A stretch of DNA of 49,473 nt from Staphylococcus simiae (GCF_002902085.1 NZ_PPQR01000018.1:15670-65142), one strand, 5' to 3'; positions 1-9,406 are shown, counted from the first letter of the stretch. The notes: a model not told the origin generated them from the sequence alone. Made by a program: numbers and translations.

Positions 1-98
1 ATTTGTAAAATATTGAATTATCAGCATTTTACAAATCAGACAGTTACTGCCAAATGCTTGCATTTAAGTGTGAAATGTTTTTGTCTCAGGCCCGCAAT
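1..98 (-). repeat. Three-hairpin intergenic repeat, copy R1 (partial)
   Basis: On the minus strand this matches the left part of the repeat family found at 9531-9656, 17168-17329 and 25616-25775. It shows the shared block GCATTTGGCAGTAACTGTCT followed by an inverted repeat around ATTTTACAAAT. The copy starts with a ctgagacaaaa block and runs off the left edge of the window, so its far end cannot be judged. Confidence 0.7.
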
Positions 99-187
99 AA
101 ATGACGATAACACTAAATACAATTAAAAAATGCGTGTCTAAATATGCACGATTTTATGCATTATCATAAATAGAGAGGATGATTAGT

Positions 188-736
188 TTGAATGTACAAC
201 CCAAAGTTAGATTTACAGAAGCGTTAGCTTTATTTTGGAAAAATTATGTTAATTTTCGAGGACGCTCAAGACGAAGTGAATATTGGTTTATGACATTATG
301 GCATCTCATCTTTATGTCGCCAGCTATTTTATTAATGATCATTGGTTCGATGACATTATTCATAGGATTGTCGAGCTCCGATGATGCTGCAGCTTTGGGT
401 GCTATTTTACTTGGATTAAGTTTAATTTATATTGCCATTTATGCAATTATTACACTTATTCCTAATTTAGCTTTGACAGTAAGACGTTTTCACGATATTT
501 CTAGAACGATGTTTTGGCCGATATTTATGGTTGTATATAGTGTCTTTGTAGTTATTATCGTTGAACTGTTACCAATGGATGATTTCGGTGAATTCACTAC
601 AGGCTCTGCGATAGTACTTGCAGTGATTTATATCTTGAATTTTGTATTCTCAATCTTAATGTTAGTCTTTTCATTACTTGATAGTAAACCAGCTAACAAA
701 TATGGCGATAGTCCAAAATACCCTTCACAATATTAA
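188..736 (+). CDS. DUF805 family membrane protein
   Basis: Small integral membrane protein of about 182 residues with the DUF805 layout: a short N-terminal segment with an NFRGRSRRSEYW motif, then about four hydrophobic segments, with a conserved RRFHDI turn before the third, and a hydrophilic C-terminus rich in Asn and Pro. Function is unknown for the family. I place the start at the TTG at 188, because GAGAGG at 173-178 sits 9 bases upstream; the ATG at 179 directly abuts that ribosome site and is too close. It is monocistronic: a strong hairpin terminator follows and a repeat copy lies upstream. Confidence 0.82.
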   Translation: MNVQPKVRFTEALALFWKNYVNFRGRSRRSEYWFMTLWHLIFMSPAILLMIIGSMTLFIGLSSSDDAAALGAILLGLSLIYIAIYAIITLIPNLALTVRRFHDISRTMFWPIFMVVYSVFVVIIVELLPMDDFGEFTTGSAIVLAVIYILNFVFSILMLVFSLLDSKPANKYGDSPKYPSQY

Positions 737-744
737 TCATAATG

Positions 745-797
745 ATACTCTAGTTAAAGTTGACGAAATTGATGTCACGCTAACTAGAGTATTTTTA
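745..797 (+). terminator. Rho-independent terminator after DUF805 gene
   Basis: A 12-bp perfect stem (ATACTCTAGTTA paired with TAACTAGAGTAT) separated by a 24-base loop and followed by a T-run. Confidence 0.8.
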
Positions 798-906
798 ATT
801 AAAGGTTAGAAGTGTACATTTGAAAAGTTAGATATCTTAAAATGGTTTGTCATTGCTTTAAATGTGTCCTAATAATTAAAAATGTACATCAAAGGGAGAA
901 AATAAA

Positions 907-1761
907 ATGGATAAAGAAACAGCAATTGTTTTAGGTGGCGGAGGAATTATAGGAATGGCTTGGGAAGCTGGCATATTAGCTGCTTTGCAAGATAAAGGAT
1001 ACGAACTTGATAGTGCTAACCTAATTATAGGAACTTCTGCAGGTTTCTTTGTTGGTACGATGTTAGCTAATCACAGAAATATGCGACAATATTACCAGTA
1101 TTTAGCAACACACCATGATTCCAATGATTATAATAAACTTGATGATATTTATAGCTTATGGAGAGAAGCTTTTAAAATAGGTAAAGATAATAAACAACAT
1201 ATTGGTCAACTGTTAGGCGATATTATTTATAGTAATCCGTCTAAAGTTCCGTTACATGTAAGATAACAATCGATTAAATTAGGTTTAAATGATGCAGGTT
1301 GGTCTCATAACTTAGCTATTACAGCAATTAATGCACAAACAGGCGAACTTGATACGTTTACTGCACACAATGATGTAGATATTATTGATGCAGTGGCTGC
1401 AAGTGGAGCAGTACCAGGTTTATGGCCTCATGTTCATATTAAGGGGAACGATTGGATAGATGGCGGAATGATATCTTCTACCAATACGCACTTGGCTCAA
1501 GGCTATAATAAAATAATTGTGATTGCACCGCTTGATTATAAACAAGGAATGGTGCCATCTGTTTATGACGAAGTTGCAATGTTACAACAACATAGTCAAG
1601 TATTATTAATAACACTAGATAATGACAGTCGTCAGATGATAGGTAGTAATATTTATGACAATAGTAACTTGAGAGCTATCGGTGATGCAGGATATGTTCA
1701 AGGTACATACATTGTTAAAAATGAACAACAGTTAATTAAATATTGGAGAAAATATAATTAA
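907..1761 (+). pseudogene. Patatin-like phospholipase, interrupted by an in-frame TAA
   Basis: The reading frame from the ATG at 907 (ribosome site AAGGGAG) to the stop at 1759 would give about 284 residues of a patatin-like serine hydrolase. The N-terminal half has the oxyanion-hole glycine run LGGGGIIG and the nucleophile elbow GTSAG near residue 45. The C-terminal half has the dyad aspartate motif DGGM. A TAA at 1264-1266 interrupts the frame, and the sequence after it continues in the same frame with intact family similarity. A single base change is the simplest explanation. The stop separates the catalytic Ser from the Asp, so an active enzyme would need readthrough. A GTG at 1393 could in principle restart translation but lacks a good ribosome site. 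Downstream lies the natAB-type operon on the same strand. Confidence 0.85.
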
Positions 1762-1832
1762 TAAAAAAGTATATATTTAATTTGAATTAATGTTATATTA
1801 AAGATAATACTATCATTAAGGGAGGCTTCAAT

Positions 1833-2732
1833 ATGGTGCTAAAAGTTGATCACGTCACGAAAAGATTTGGCTCGAATACGGCAGTTGATGACATTTCTTT
1901 AGAATTAGAACAAGGTAACATGCTTGGCTTTCTTGGTAGAAATGGTGCAGGGAAAACGACGACATTTCGTATGATCTTAGGCTTAAGTGAACCAACTGAA
2001 GGAGCAATTACATATAACAATAAAAAAATTGATAAAACAATGTATAACAATATTGGTTACTTACCAGAAGAGCGTGGGTTACATGCCAAGATGACAGTAG
2101 AAGATGAATTAAAGTATTTAGCTACTTTAAAAGGTATGTCTAAACAAGCGATTAATAAGCAAATGGATTATTGGCTAGAGCGCTTTGATATTACTGAAAA
2201 TCGTAAGAAAAAAATAGATAGTCTATCGAAAGGAAACCAACAAAAGATTCAATTATTAGCGAGTATGTTACATCAACCAGAGTTATTAATTTTGGACGAA
2301 CCATTTAGTGGTTTAGATCCTGTTAATGTTGAATTATTAAAAGCAGCAGTTAAAGACTTAAATGACTGGGGTAGTACTATTATTTATAGTTCTCATAGAA
2401 TGGAACACGTTGAAGAACTATGCGACGATGTGTGTATTTTAAATAAGGGACAATTAGTTGTTTCGGGCAATATTAATGATGTACGTGCGTCACATGGTAA
2501 TAAAAAAGTAATTATCGAAGCTGACCATACATTGCCAGAATTAACAATGATCGAAGGTATCATAGATATAGAGCACAACAAACGAGGTATGACTATCGTT
2601 ATTGAACAAGAAGACGTAGCTAAAGATATTTACCAAGTTATAACGCAACATGGTTTTGTGAAAAGATTCCAAGTTCAAGAACCATCATTACATGATATCT
2701 TTATTGCCAAGGTAGGTGATCAGCATGAATAA
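1833..2732 (+). CDS. ABC transporter ATP-binding protein, NatA type
   Basis: ATPase of 299 residues that powers the permease encoded directly downstream. Visible motifs are the Walker A loop GRNGAGKTT (about residues 35-43), a Q-loop region, the signature LSKGNQQK (about 131-138), Walker B LLILDEPFSGLD (about 151-162) and a switch His in SSHRME. The last 80 residues form the extra C-terminal domain typical of NatA/YhaQ-like exporters of Na+, antibiotics or lipids. The ribosome site AAGGGAGG is strong. The stop codon overlaps the next gene by 8 bases, so the two subunits are probably translationally coupled. Substrate is not known from sequence. Confidence 0.9.
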   Translation: MVLKVDHVTKRFGSNTAVDDISLELEQGNMLGFLGRNGAGKTTTFRMILGLSEPTEGAITYNNKKIDKTMYNNIGYLPEERGLHAKMTVEDELKYLATLKGMSKQAINKQMDYWLERFDITENRKKKIDSLSKGNQQKIQLLASMLHQPELLILDEPFSGLDPVNVELLKAAVKDLNDWGSTIIYSSHRMEHVEELCDDVCILNKGQLVVSGNINDVRASHGNKKVIIEADHTLPELTMIEGIIDIEHNKRGMTIVIEQEDVAKDIYQVITQHGFVKRFQVQEPSLHDIFIAKVGDQHE

Positions 2733-3957
2733 GTTTTGGGCCACATTTTCACTTACCTATCTAAATAAAATTAAATCTAAAGGCTTTATTATTTTTATGT
2801 CTATTATTGTTGTATTAATGGTGGCTTTATCAAATATTGATAAAATTATTGATTTCTTTGATGATGGACCAGACAAAATTGGTGTAGCAACGCCTAATGA
2901 ACAATTATATAAAGCATTTAAAGCGCAAAGTAATGCGATAGATGATGAAGCTAAATTTGTTAAAGTGAGCAAGGAAGATGCAACTTCGAAAGTGAAGAAA
3001 GATCAACTCGATAAAGTATATCTTATTAAAGAAAATAAAGATCATACTTTAAATGCAACAGTTATTAGTAAGAAAAGAATCGGTGAGTCAGATCAACAAC
3101 AATTAACTGCAGTACTAAGCTCAATTCAAACACATTTAATTGCTGCTGACTTAAATATTAAGCAACAAGATTTACAAAAGCTACAGGATAAAAGTGAAGT
3201 GACTAACGACGTAGTGTCTAAAGATGACGTAGATAAAGTATCACAAGGACAAAAGATGTTTAATTATATTTTAGCGTATGTCACTATATTTTTAATGTTC
3301 TTTATTATTTTTAATTTTGCATCACAACTAGCTATGGAAATTGCTAGCGAGAAAACATCGCGTGTCATTGAAATGATTATCACAAGTATTTCTCCGATCA
3401 AACATATTTTAGCTAAAATGTTAGCGATTATTGCTGTAGCATTCACGCAAATTATTTTAATTTGTGTCATTGCAGTAATATGTATTTTTGCTTTTGACTT
3501 AAAAGACCTGTTACAAGGCTTCAATGTTGAAATGAATGATTTATCATGGCAAATTATAGCGGTTGGAATGATAAGTATAATTATTGGTATATTAACTTAT
3601 GTGTTATTAGCTGCTATATTAGGATCATTAACAGCGCGTATTGAAGATTTAAATCAATCGCTTATGCCATTATCATTAATAGCGATGGTAGCTTTTTATA
3701 TTGCATTATTTACGATTAATAATCCGGATATGAAATTAGCAACTGTGACGAGTTTTATTCCATTTTTAGCGCCATTCCAGTTAGTTGTACGTGCACAGAC
3801 GTCCAGTTTACAAATATGGGAAGTCGTTGTCAGTTCAGGTATTTCTATTATTGTTATTGTTGTACTAATGTGGGTTGCAATCAAAACATATAAAGATTCT
3901 GTATTAACCTTTGAAAAAGGCATTATTAAATCACTGAAGCGCGTCTTTAAAAAATAA
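2725..3957 (+). CDS. ABC-2 type transporter permease, NatB type
   Basis: Permease of about 410 residues with the classical ABC-2 export layout: one membrane segment near residues 15-35, a long extracytoplasmic domain to about residue 170, then five hydrophobic segments. ABC-2 signature sequences around EIASEKTSRVIEMI mark the cytoplasmic coupling helix after the second segment. I choose the ATG at 2725 with the ribosome site AAGGTAGGTG upstream; the GTG at 2716 lies inside that site. It forms a two-gene operon with the preceding ATPase and is followed by a terminator. Export of Na+ or a toxic compound is the family-level expectation; the actual substrate is open. Confidence 0.9.
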   Translation: MNKFWATFSLTYLNKIKSKGFIIFMSIIVVLMVALSNIDKIIDFFDDGPDKIGVATPNEQLYKAFKAQSNAIDDEAKFVKVSKEDATSKVKKDQLDKVYLIKENKDHTLNATVISKKRIGESDQQQLTAVLSSIQTHLIAADLNIKQQDLQKLQDKSEVTNDVVSKDDVDKVSQGQKMFNYILAYVTIFLMFFIIFNFASQLAMEIASEKTSRVIEMIITSISPIKHILAKMLAIIAVAFTQIILICVIAVICIFAFDLKDLLQGFNVEMNDLSWQIIAVGMISIIIGILTYVLLAAILGSLTARIEDLNQSLMPLSLIAMVAFYIALFTINNPDMKLATVTSFIPFLAPFQLVVRAQTSSLQIWEVVVSSGISIIVIVVLMWVAIKTYKDSVLTFEKGIIKSLKRVFKK

Positions 3958-4035
3958 TAGTTCTCTAATCATGTGAACTGGTTGTTTTGATTGTGACGTG
4001 ATTCTATCAAAAATTAGAAAATCACAATAATATTG

Positions 4036-4094
4036 ATGGGAGTATGGTAATTGTCATGATTTAGTTAAGATTATTACTTTACTCCCATTTTTTT
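4036..4094 (+). terminator. Terminator of the natAB-type operon
   Basis: ATGGGAGT pairs with ACTCCCAT, extended by weaker inner pairing (ATGGTAAT region with ATTACTTT), followed by seven T. Confidence 0.75.
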
Positions 4095-4235
4095 AGTTAT
4101 AACTATAGAATAATGTCAAAAAAAGTGTACAATATGAATGTGAAAAAGAAGTTTTTGAGGGATTGATAACAAGTAGTCATCGATATTTATTTTTATCAAA
4201 AAGAATAACGCGTTTTGGATAGGTGGTGTCATCAG

Positions 4236-4562
4236 TTGTTATACCCATTGGCTATTTTTATACTTACTGGTTTGTGTGAAATAGGTGGCGGCTATCTTAT
4301 TTGGTTGTGGTTAAGAGAAGGACACTCATCATGGTTTGGATTTTTCGGTGGAATTATTTTAATCCTATATGGCGTTGTTGCAACTTTTCAATCATTTCCG
4401 ACTTTTGGTCGTGTTTATGCAGCTTATGGTGGCGTATTTATCATTATGAGCATCGTATGGGCTATGATATTTGAAAAGCAGGTACCAGATAAATACGATA
4501 TTTTGGGAGCAGTTATTTGTATTATTGGTGTTTTAGTGATGTTACTACCTAGCAGAGCTTAA
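4236..4562 (+). CDS. ynfA: YnfA/UPF0060 family small membrane protein
   Basis: A 108-residue protein with four transmembrane helices, the exact usual length of the YnfA family (small multidrug-resistance-like fold). Conserved features are [14 protein letters not shown] in helix 1 with the membrane Glu, a GVVATFQ segment, [12 protein letters not shown] in helix 3, and a C-terminal [11 protein letters not shown]. The start is the TTG at 4236, giving MLYP, with AGGTGG at 4221-4226 nine bases upstream; extending to the TTG at 4215 would add residues not seen in the family. The sequence is only roughly three-quarters identical to the S. aureus protein I remember, one reason to think this is a sister species. 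Efflux is a family-level inference. Confidence 0.88.
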   Translation: MLYPLAIFILTGLCEIGGGYLIWLWLREGHSSWFGFFGGIILILYGVVATFQSFPTFGRVYAAYGGVFIIMSIVWAMIFEKQVPDKYDILGAVICIIGVLVMLLPSRA

Positions 4563-4597
4563 ATACTGCGTTTAGTGTAAGGAAGGGAGAAGTAAAA

Positions 4598-5626
4598 ATG
4601 ATAGTTGAAGTTGAGCATCAAAGACATGGTGTTGATTTAATTAAGATTGATAATGATGAGACTAAAATTATTTTTACCAATTATGGAGCTGGTATCGTAT
4701 CTTGGAAGTATCACGATAATAATATTGTCTTAGGTAATGTTGTAGAAGCGGATGAATTTTACTTTGATAATCCATTTAAATTTGGAGCATCAATTGGTAG
4801 ATATAGCGGTAGAATTAAAGATGCTACTTTTAAACTTAATGGACAACAGTATCAATTAGAACAAAATGATCAGCCTCATCATATACATGGTGGTAAACAG
4901 GGATTGGACTCTAAATTGTTCGATTATGAAATTTTTAATGAAATTAGTCAAATTAGAGTAGTATTTACAACTACACTCCAATCACAAGAAGACAATTTCC
5001 CAGGTGATATCGAAGTGAAGATTACGCATACTTATGATGCAAATCATCAGTGGTCAATAGACTACGAAGCGGTAGCTACAGAAGATACGTTGTTTAATCC
5101 AACAAATCATGTCTACTTTAATTTAAATAGAGATAATAATGTCGTTGATAATCATCGACTTTATAGTGAACATTTGAATATGCATTTACTAGATGACCAA
5201 AATATTGTTACTGATGAAGTATTAGAGTTACATGATATTTTCAGCGATAACAAAATTAAACTAAGTGATATATTTACAAGTGATCATCCTAAGCTTCAAC
5301 AACAAATGGCACAATACGGTGGCTTAGACCATCCATTTACAGTAGGAAATGACAAACTTTTTGTCGAGAATCATGAATTTTCTCTAGAAGTGGATACTGA
5401 TATGCCGAATATTGTTATGTTTACTTTTAACCAACCAGAAGCATGGCAAAGTGATTTCAATATTTATAAAGCACATTCTGGTTTTACCCTCGAAGCACAA
5501 TTTATGCCAAATGATATTAATATAGATGGGGATAAAGCTTTATCGATTTTAAAAGCTGGTGAACCGTTCCATTCTAAAACAAGTTATCGTATACATGAAT
5601 ACGCAGTTACAGGCAATGATAATTAA
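4598..5626 (+). CDS. galM: Aldose 1-epimerase (galactose mutarotase family)
   Basis: A 342-residue cytoplasmic mutarotase-like enzyme that interconverts alpha and beta anomers of hexoses. Seen in sequence: the substrate-binding segment ASIGRYSGRI, the first catalytic-site histidine in HHIHGG (about residue 97), the general-acid histidine in NPTNHVYFNL (about residue 170), and the C-terminal catalytic glutamate in FTLEAQF. The good ribosome site AAGGGAG precedes the ATG. It follows ynfA by 35 bases on the same strand and has its own terminator. The natural sugar is unknown; family members also act on glucose or other aldoses. Confidence 0.88.
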   Translation: MIVEVEHQRHGVDLIKIDNDETKIIFTNYGAGIVSWKYHDNNIVLGNVVEADEFYFDNPFKFGASIGRYSGRIKDATFKLNGQQYQLEQNDQPHHIHGGKQGLDSKLFDYEIFNEISQIRVVFTTTLQSQEDNFPGDIEVKITHTYDANHQWSIDYEAVATEDTLFNPTNHVYFNLNRDNNVVDNHRLYSEHLNMHLLDDQNIVTDEVLELHDIFSDNKIKLSDIFTSDHPKLQQQMAQYGGLDHPFTVGNDKLFVENHEFSLEVDTDMPNIVMFTFNQPEAWQSDFNIYKAHSGFTLEAQFMPNDINIDGDKALSILKAGEPFHSKTSYRIHEYAVTGNDN

Positions 5627-5680
5627 ATATATTAAAGCTAAATGAAAGATTTAAGTATTAGAGTTAGAAATTAAAATGAA

Positions 5681-5720
5681 AAAATCGAGTTGTGACCTGT
5701 TGCACATCTCGGTTTTTCTT
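5681..5720 (+). terminator. Terminator after galM
   Basis: An imperfect stem between cgagttgtga and gcacatctcg, flanked by an A-run on the left and TTTTT on the right, which would work in both directions. Confidence 0.65.
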
Positions 5721-5952
5721 CTTTTTGATTAATTGTCAGTCATGACTTTGTTCAAGAACAACGCATTAAAGTGAGATAGAGTGACTATTGTTATATTAAA
5801 CAAGCATTATATAATATGATGTCATCTAGTATGCCGCGGATTTGTGTCACTTTCCCATAATGATATTTATAGTTGAACTGTAGTTGTTATATTAGACTAA
5901 GTTAAATATAACAGTTGTAAAGGTGGGAATTTTTGAGTATAGCTAATAATAA

Positions 5953-5966
5953 TTAAAACGTTTTCA
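5953..5966 (-). promoter_or_regulatory. Candidate CcpA cre site upstream of rpiA
   Basis: On the minus strand the sequence reads TGAAAACGTTTTAA, one mismatch from the cre pattern TGWAANCGNTNWCA. It lies about 170 bases before the rpiA start. Whether it acts on rpiA or on a separate small transcript is not clear. Confidence 0.45.
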
Positions 5967-6135
5967 TCTATGATGGCAATATTGTCACTATATTGTGCAA
6001 CATAAATTAAATTATTTGATTATTACATATAAAATGTTTTTAAAATGTTAGAAAATAAGGGTATGTTTAATGATGATGGTCATGTAGAATATAAGATGAA
6101 TAGACCAAAGAAATATACTACAGGAGGCTATCTAA

Positions 6136-6822
6136 ATGAAAGATGTCAATGAACTTAAATTAATGACTTTAAATGATGTATTGAAAGAAATTAATAAGGA
6201 CATGATTTTAGGTATTGGTACAGGTAGTACGATGGAACTATTATTACCTAAAATTGCTCAATTGATTAAGGAACAAGGTTATGACATTACAGGTGTATGT
6301 ACGTCGAATAAAATTGCATATTTAGCTAAAGAATTAGGTATTCAAATATCAGAAGTAAATGATGTAGATCATGTTGATTTAGCTATTGATGGTGCTGATG
6401 AAGTAGATCCAACTTTAAATATTATTAAAGGTGGTGGCGGAGCATTATTTAGAGAAAAAGTAATTGACGAAATTGCTGACCGCTTTGTGGTTGTTGTTGA
6501 TGAATCTAAAATTGTGGATTATCTAGGTGAGACATTTAGATTGCCGGTAGAAGTAGATAAATTTAATTGGTTACAAGTAGTTCGTAAGATTGAATCTTAT
6601 GGTGATATTAAAGTTGAAAGACGTGTAACAGAAGATGTTGCTTTTATTACTGATAATGGTAATTATATTCTTGATTGTACATTGCCAAAAGGAATTGACC
6701 CTTATGAATTCCATGAGTTTTTAATTCATATTACAGGTGTATTTGAAACAGGATATTTCTTAGATATGGCTGATAAAGTAATTGTTGGAACACAAGATGG
6801 GGTTAATATTTTAACGACATAG
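6136..6822 (+). CDS. rpiA: Ribose-5-phosphate isomerase A
   Basis: A 228-residue cytoplasmic isomerase that interconverts ribose 5-phosphate and ribulose 5-phosphate in the non-oxidative pentose phosphate pathway. Family signatures are all visible: the phosphate-binding GIGTGST near residue 27, the active-site DGADEVD with catalytic acid near residue 85, and KGGGGALFREK with the catalytic Glu and Lys near residue 105. Length matches the family. The ribosome site AGGAGG is strong. It is transcribed alone and converges on lyrA with a shared bidirectional terminator. Confidence 0.95.
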   Translation: MKDVNELKLMTLNDVLKEINKDMILGIGTGSTMELLLPKIAQLIKEQGYDITGVCTSNKIAYLAKELGIQISEVNDVDHVDLAIDGADEVDPTLNIIKGGGGALFREKVIDEIADRFVVVVDESKIVDYLGETFRLPVEVDKFNWLQVVRKIESYGDIKVERRVTEDVAFITDNGNYILDCTLPKGIDPYEFHEFLIHITGVFETGYFLDMADKVIVGTQDGVNILTT

Positions 6823-6823
6823 C

Positions 6824-6863
6824 AAAAAAACGCTCGTACAAAAAAGTGTACGGGCGTTTTTAA
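6824..6863. terminator. Bidirectional terminator between rpiA and lyrA
   Basis: A 14-bp stem with one mismatch (aaaaacgctcgtac with gtacgggcgttttt), A-run on one side and T-run on the other, between convergent genes. Confidence 0.85.
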
Positions 6864-6871
6864 ATTTAGAT

Positions 6872-7969
6872 TTAACGACGGTGATTGTTGTGATTATTAA
6901 TATCTTTAATTTCTTCTTCAGCATCAGTGACGGTTGCAGAATGACGATCATCTTTATATGGCGCAGATGATTTAAGGTCTTCGTGCTGATTATCTGATGA
7001 AGAAGTATCTGTCGTTGTATGATTTGAATCATCATGTGATTTATTATCACTCATGTCAGTTTTAGTATTGTCAGTTGTGTTATCACCTAAAACGTTTGAA
7101 TTGTCTTGTTGATGATTAGTATTTTCATCGTCACTATCATCAACATGATCAAAGTAATTATTTGGTTCAACTTCTTCTAAACTACGTTTCGTAGTCATGT
7201 AAACAATGAATCTTATAAGTAAACTTAATAAGATAAACACAACTGCTACAAGCGCTGTTGATAAAGCAATCACTTTCATAGAGAATAAATCGCCAAGTTC
7301 TTCGCTAAATAAGAATACTAATCCAAATGTCATTGAAGCATGGAAAATTGTAGCGATATAAATTGTACGTCCGCGTGTAGCACGGATTAATTCACTAATA
7401 ATCATTGAAAATGCGAACGAATAGATAAAGTTATAAATTGCAAATTGTGATCCGTAAGTAGTATTTGCTGTAAATATTGAATACATCAACGCGATAATAA
7501 TGCTAGCGAAGAATGTATTCATTTTCGTTTCTAATATATTTTGCAAATAAGAACGGAAACCAAATTCGACTAAAAATGCCATAACGATGTGTCCGATAAG
7601 AATTTGTGTAATTGGTACTGATAAATCAGAAGCTTGTAATAGGATAAAACTATCCGCAAATGTATTAAAGCTGTACATACCAATCATAAAAATAATTAGC
7701 GGTAAGATTAAGGCTAAAAGAATACGTTCAATAACTTTCGAGCCAATAGTGAATTTTAAGCCGGCAAGTTGTATTTTTTTATGTTTGAAAACGACAATAC
7801 AAATGACTGCTGCAACAAACGGTGCAATATCAGTGATTTCAAAAACAAAGTGTTTAATGCCTACAGTAGCTTGGTAATCTCTAAGTATGATGGATAGAGC
7901 CATAGTAATGACAAAAAATACAAAAATTGTCATTGCCCACTGGAATCCAGAAATTTTATTATTTTTCAT
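6872..7969 (-). CDS. lyrA: LyrA/SpdC-like CPBP-family membrane protein
   Basis: A 365-residue membrane protein: about eight hydrophobic segments over residues 10-255 containing a CPBP/Abi (CAAX-protease-like) domain, then a hydrophilic tail of about 100 residues dominated by Asp, Asn, His, Ser and Thr. The N-terminus [19 protein letters not shown] is what I recall for S. aureus LyrA (SpdC), which modulates cell-wall architecture and interacts with the WalK kinase. The canonical EExxxR protease motif is not seen (the region reads [10 protein letters not shown]), as in LyrA, so a scaffold rather than a protease is likely. The tail is shorter and differently composed than the S. aureus one (about 419 residues in total, from memory). 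Ribosome site GGAGG before ATG. Location between rpiA and hutG agrees with S. aureus. Confidence 0.87.
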   Translation of the reverse strand: MKNNKISGFQWAMTIFVFFVITMALSIILRDYQATVGIKHFVFEITDIAPFVAAVICIVVFKHKKIQLAGLKFTIGSKVIERILLALILPLIIFMIGMYSFNTFADSFILLQASDLSVPITQILIGHIVMAFLVEFGFRSYLQNILETKMNTFFASIIIALMYSIFTANTTYGSQFAIYNFIYSFAFSMIISELIRATRGRTIYIATIFHASMTFGLVFLFSEELGDLFSMKVIALSTALVAVVFILLSLLIRFIVYMTTKRSLEEVEPNNYFDHVDDSDDENTNHQQDNSNVLGDNTTDNTKTDMSDNKSHDDSNHTTTDTSSSDNQHEDLKSSAPYKDDRHSATVTDAEEEIKDINNHNNHRR

Positions 7970-8190
7970 TAGTGTAACCTCCGTTAGGTACCGTGCAAAT
8001 AATCATTTATTAACAATTATACATATTACAAGCTAAGAGTTAAATTGTCTATGTCATTTATTAATCAAAATGTAATAGTCCTGACGTATTATATTAATAT
8101 AAAAATAGCTTTTTTAAGAAAATTCAACTTTAATTAATATTTTGATTATCAAAATAAGTAATAATTAATATCATAGATTAATGGTATATA

Positions 8191-8220
8191 TTGAATTGAA
8201 ATTTAACATTACGTTATACT
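8191..8220 (+). promoter_or_regulatory. Candidate hutG promoter
   Basis: TTGAAT and TATACT separated by 18 bases, 42 bases upstream of the hutG start codon, in an otherwise AT-rich divergent region shared with lyrA. Confidence 0.5.
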
Positions 8221-8261
8221 TTAAGTATTAAATCATCTCTATAATATGAGGGGGAAATAGT

Positions 8262-9197
8262 GTGTATAAGCTTGGTGAACCAAATTTATGGACAGGACGT
8301 TTAGATAGTGAAACTGATCGCAGGCAATTTAGACACTTTCAAACAGTAAAATTTGAAGATTTAACTCAAGTGACTAAGTCTAAACAACCTAATGGCGTTG
8401 GTATGTTAGGTTATGCTGTAGATAAAGGTGTTGAACTTAATAAAGGACGTGTGGGTGCCAAAGAAGGTCCAAACGCTATTAAACAAGCTTTTGCAGGATT
8501 ACCTGATTTAAATCAATGTGAAACCTTTGTCGATTATGGCAATGTTGAACATACTCATGAGCAATTAATTGATACACAAAAAGAATTTGCTGAACTAGCC
8601 TCAAAGTCAATTGTAAATCATAAGCAAACATTTCTCTTGGGTGGTGGACACGACATTGCCTATGCACAGTATTTAGCTTTACGACAAGTGTATCCTAAAC
8701 AATCAATTGGAGTTATCAATATTGATGCACATTTTGATACACGAGATGAAGAAGAATCAACATCAGGTACAAGTTTTAGACAAATATTAGAAGATGATGA
8801 TAACACTGATTATATGGTGCTTGGAATTTCTCAAGGTGGTAATACTCAAAGTTTATTTGATTATGCAAAAGAAAAAGATATTAAATATGTATTTTCAGAT
8901 GAATTGTTGCATCATGTGTCACCACCAATTAAGGATATGATTGAACGTTTTATACATGATCATGATGTTATTATGTTAACAATATGTATGGATGTTGTAG
9001 ATAGTGCTTTTGCTCCAGGCGTAAGTGCACCAGCTGTGTTAGGATTATATCCACATATCGTATTCGAATTAGCAAAACGTATTGTTCCAAGTGATAAGGT
9101 GACATCTATAAGCATAGCGGAAATGAATCCAACATATGATACAGATAATAGAACAGCTAAATTGATTGCTAACCTCGTACACCACTTTTTAAAGTAG
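8262..9197 (+). CDS. hutG: Formimidoylglutamase
   Basis: A 311-residue binuclear manganese hydrolase of the arginase/agmatinase fold that cleaves N-formimidoyl-L-glutamate to glutamate and formamide, the last step of histidine use. The metal-binding motifs occur in the usual order: GGGHDIAY (about residue 127), DAHFDTR (about 154) and DVVDSAFAPG (about 245). Start is a GTG with an AGGGGG ribosome site. It is separated from hutUI by the divergently oriented LysR regulator and a repeat block. The stop codon abuts the first 70-bp tandem repeat unit, so the 3' untranslated region is made of repeats. Confidence 0.93.
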   Translation: MYKLGEPNLWTGRLDSETDRRQFRHFQTVKFEDLTQVTKSKQPNGVGMLGYAVDKGVELNKGRVGAKEGPNAIKQAFAGLPDLNQCETFVDYGNVEHTHEQLIDTQKEFAELASKSIVNHKQTFLLGGGHDIAYAQYLALRQVYPKQSIGVINIDAHFDTRDEEESTSGTSFRQILEDDDNTDYMVLGISQGGNTQSLFDYAKEKDIKYVFSDELLHHVSPPIKDMIERFIHDHDVIMLTICMDVVDSAFAPGVSAPAVLGLYPHIVFELAKRIVPSDKVTSISIAEMNPTYDTDNRTAKLIANLVHHFLK

Positions 9198-9406
9198 CAC
9201 TTCTTTTACGCAGTAAAAGTTAGTGCTACTTATGCAAAAGTTGAAGACTTTTGTAAACCTTGAAAGGCACTTCATTTACGCAGTAAAAGTTAGTGCTACT
9301 TATGCAAAAGGCGAAGACTTTTGTAATCCTTGTAGTGCACTTCTTTTACGAAGAAAAAGTTAGTGCTAGTTATGCAAAAGGAGAAGACTTTTGTAAATCT
9401 TTGATT
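9197..9406 (+). repeat. Three tandem 70-bp repeats directly after hutG
   Basis: Units begin at 9197, 9267 and 9337, an exact 70-base period, each about 85-90% alike. Every unit contains two short inverted repeats: GCACTT...TTAGTGC enclosing CTTTTACGCAGTAAAAG, and CAAAAG...GAAGACTTTTG. The copies differ at a few bases, mostly outside the stem cores. This looks like a variable-number tandem repeat whose RNA would form a row of six hairpins. Confidence 0.9.

Larger units (their letters stand above)
5627..6135. other. Intergenic region upstream of rpiA (509 bp)
   Basis: It holds the galM terminator, a candidate cre site (5953-5966), and a stem formed by TGTTATATT and AATATAACA around 5888-5915. 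An AAGGTGG ribosome-like site is followed by a TTG that opens only a seven-codon frame (MSIANNN). No longer coding region is convincing on either strand. The distance to rpiA suggests an untranslated leader or a small transcript. Confidence 0.5.

Noticed and set aside
1393..1761. Separate gene for the second half of the patatin-like protein
   Set aside because: It is in the same frame as the first half, lacks a ribosome site, and starts inside the conserved domain; an interrupted gene explains it better.
5919..5955. Seven-codon frame (MSIANNN) after an AAGGTGG site
   Set aside because: Could be a leader peptide, but nothing links it to a regulated hairpin or downstream gene; too short to claim.
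9197..9406. Possible CRISPR array because of regular 70-bp spacing
   Set aside because: The whole 70-bp unit is repeated with no unique spacers, units contain two hairpins each, and there are no cas genes; it is a tandem repeat.
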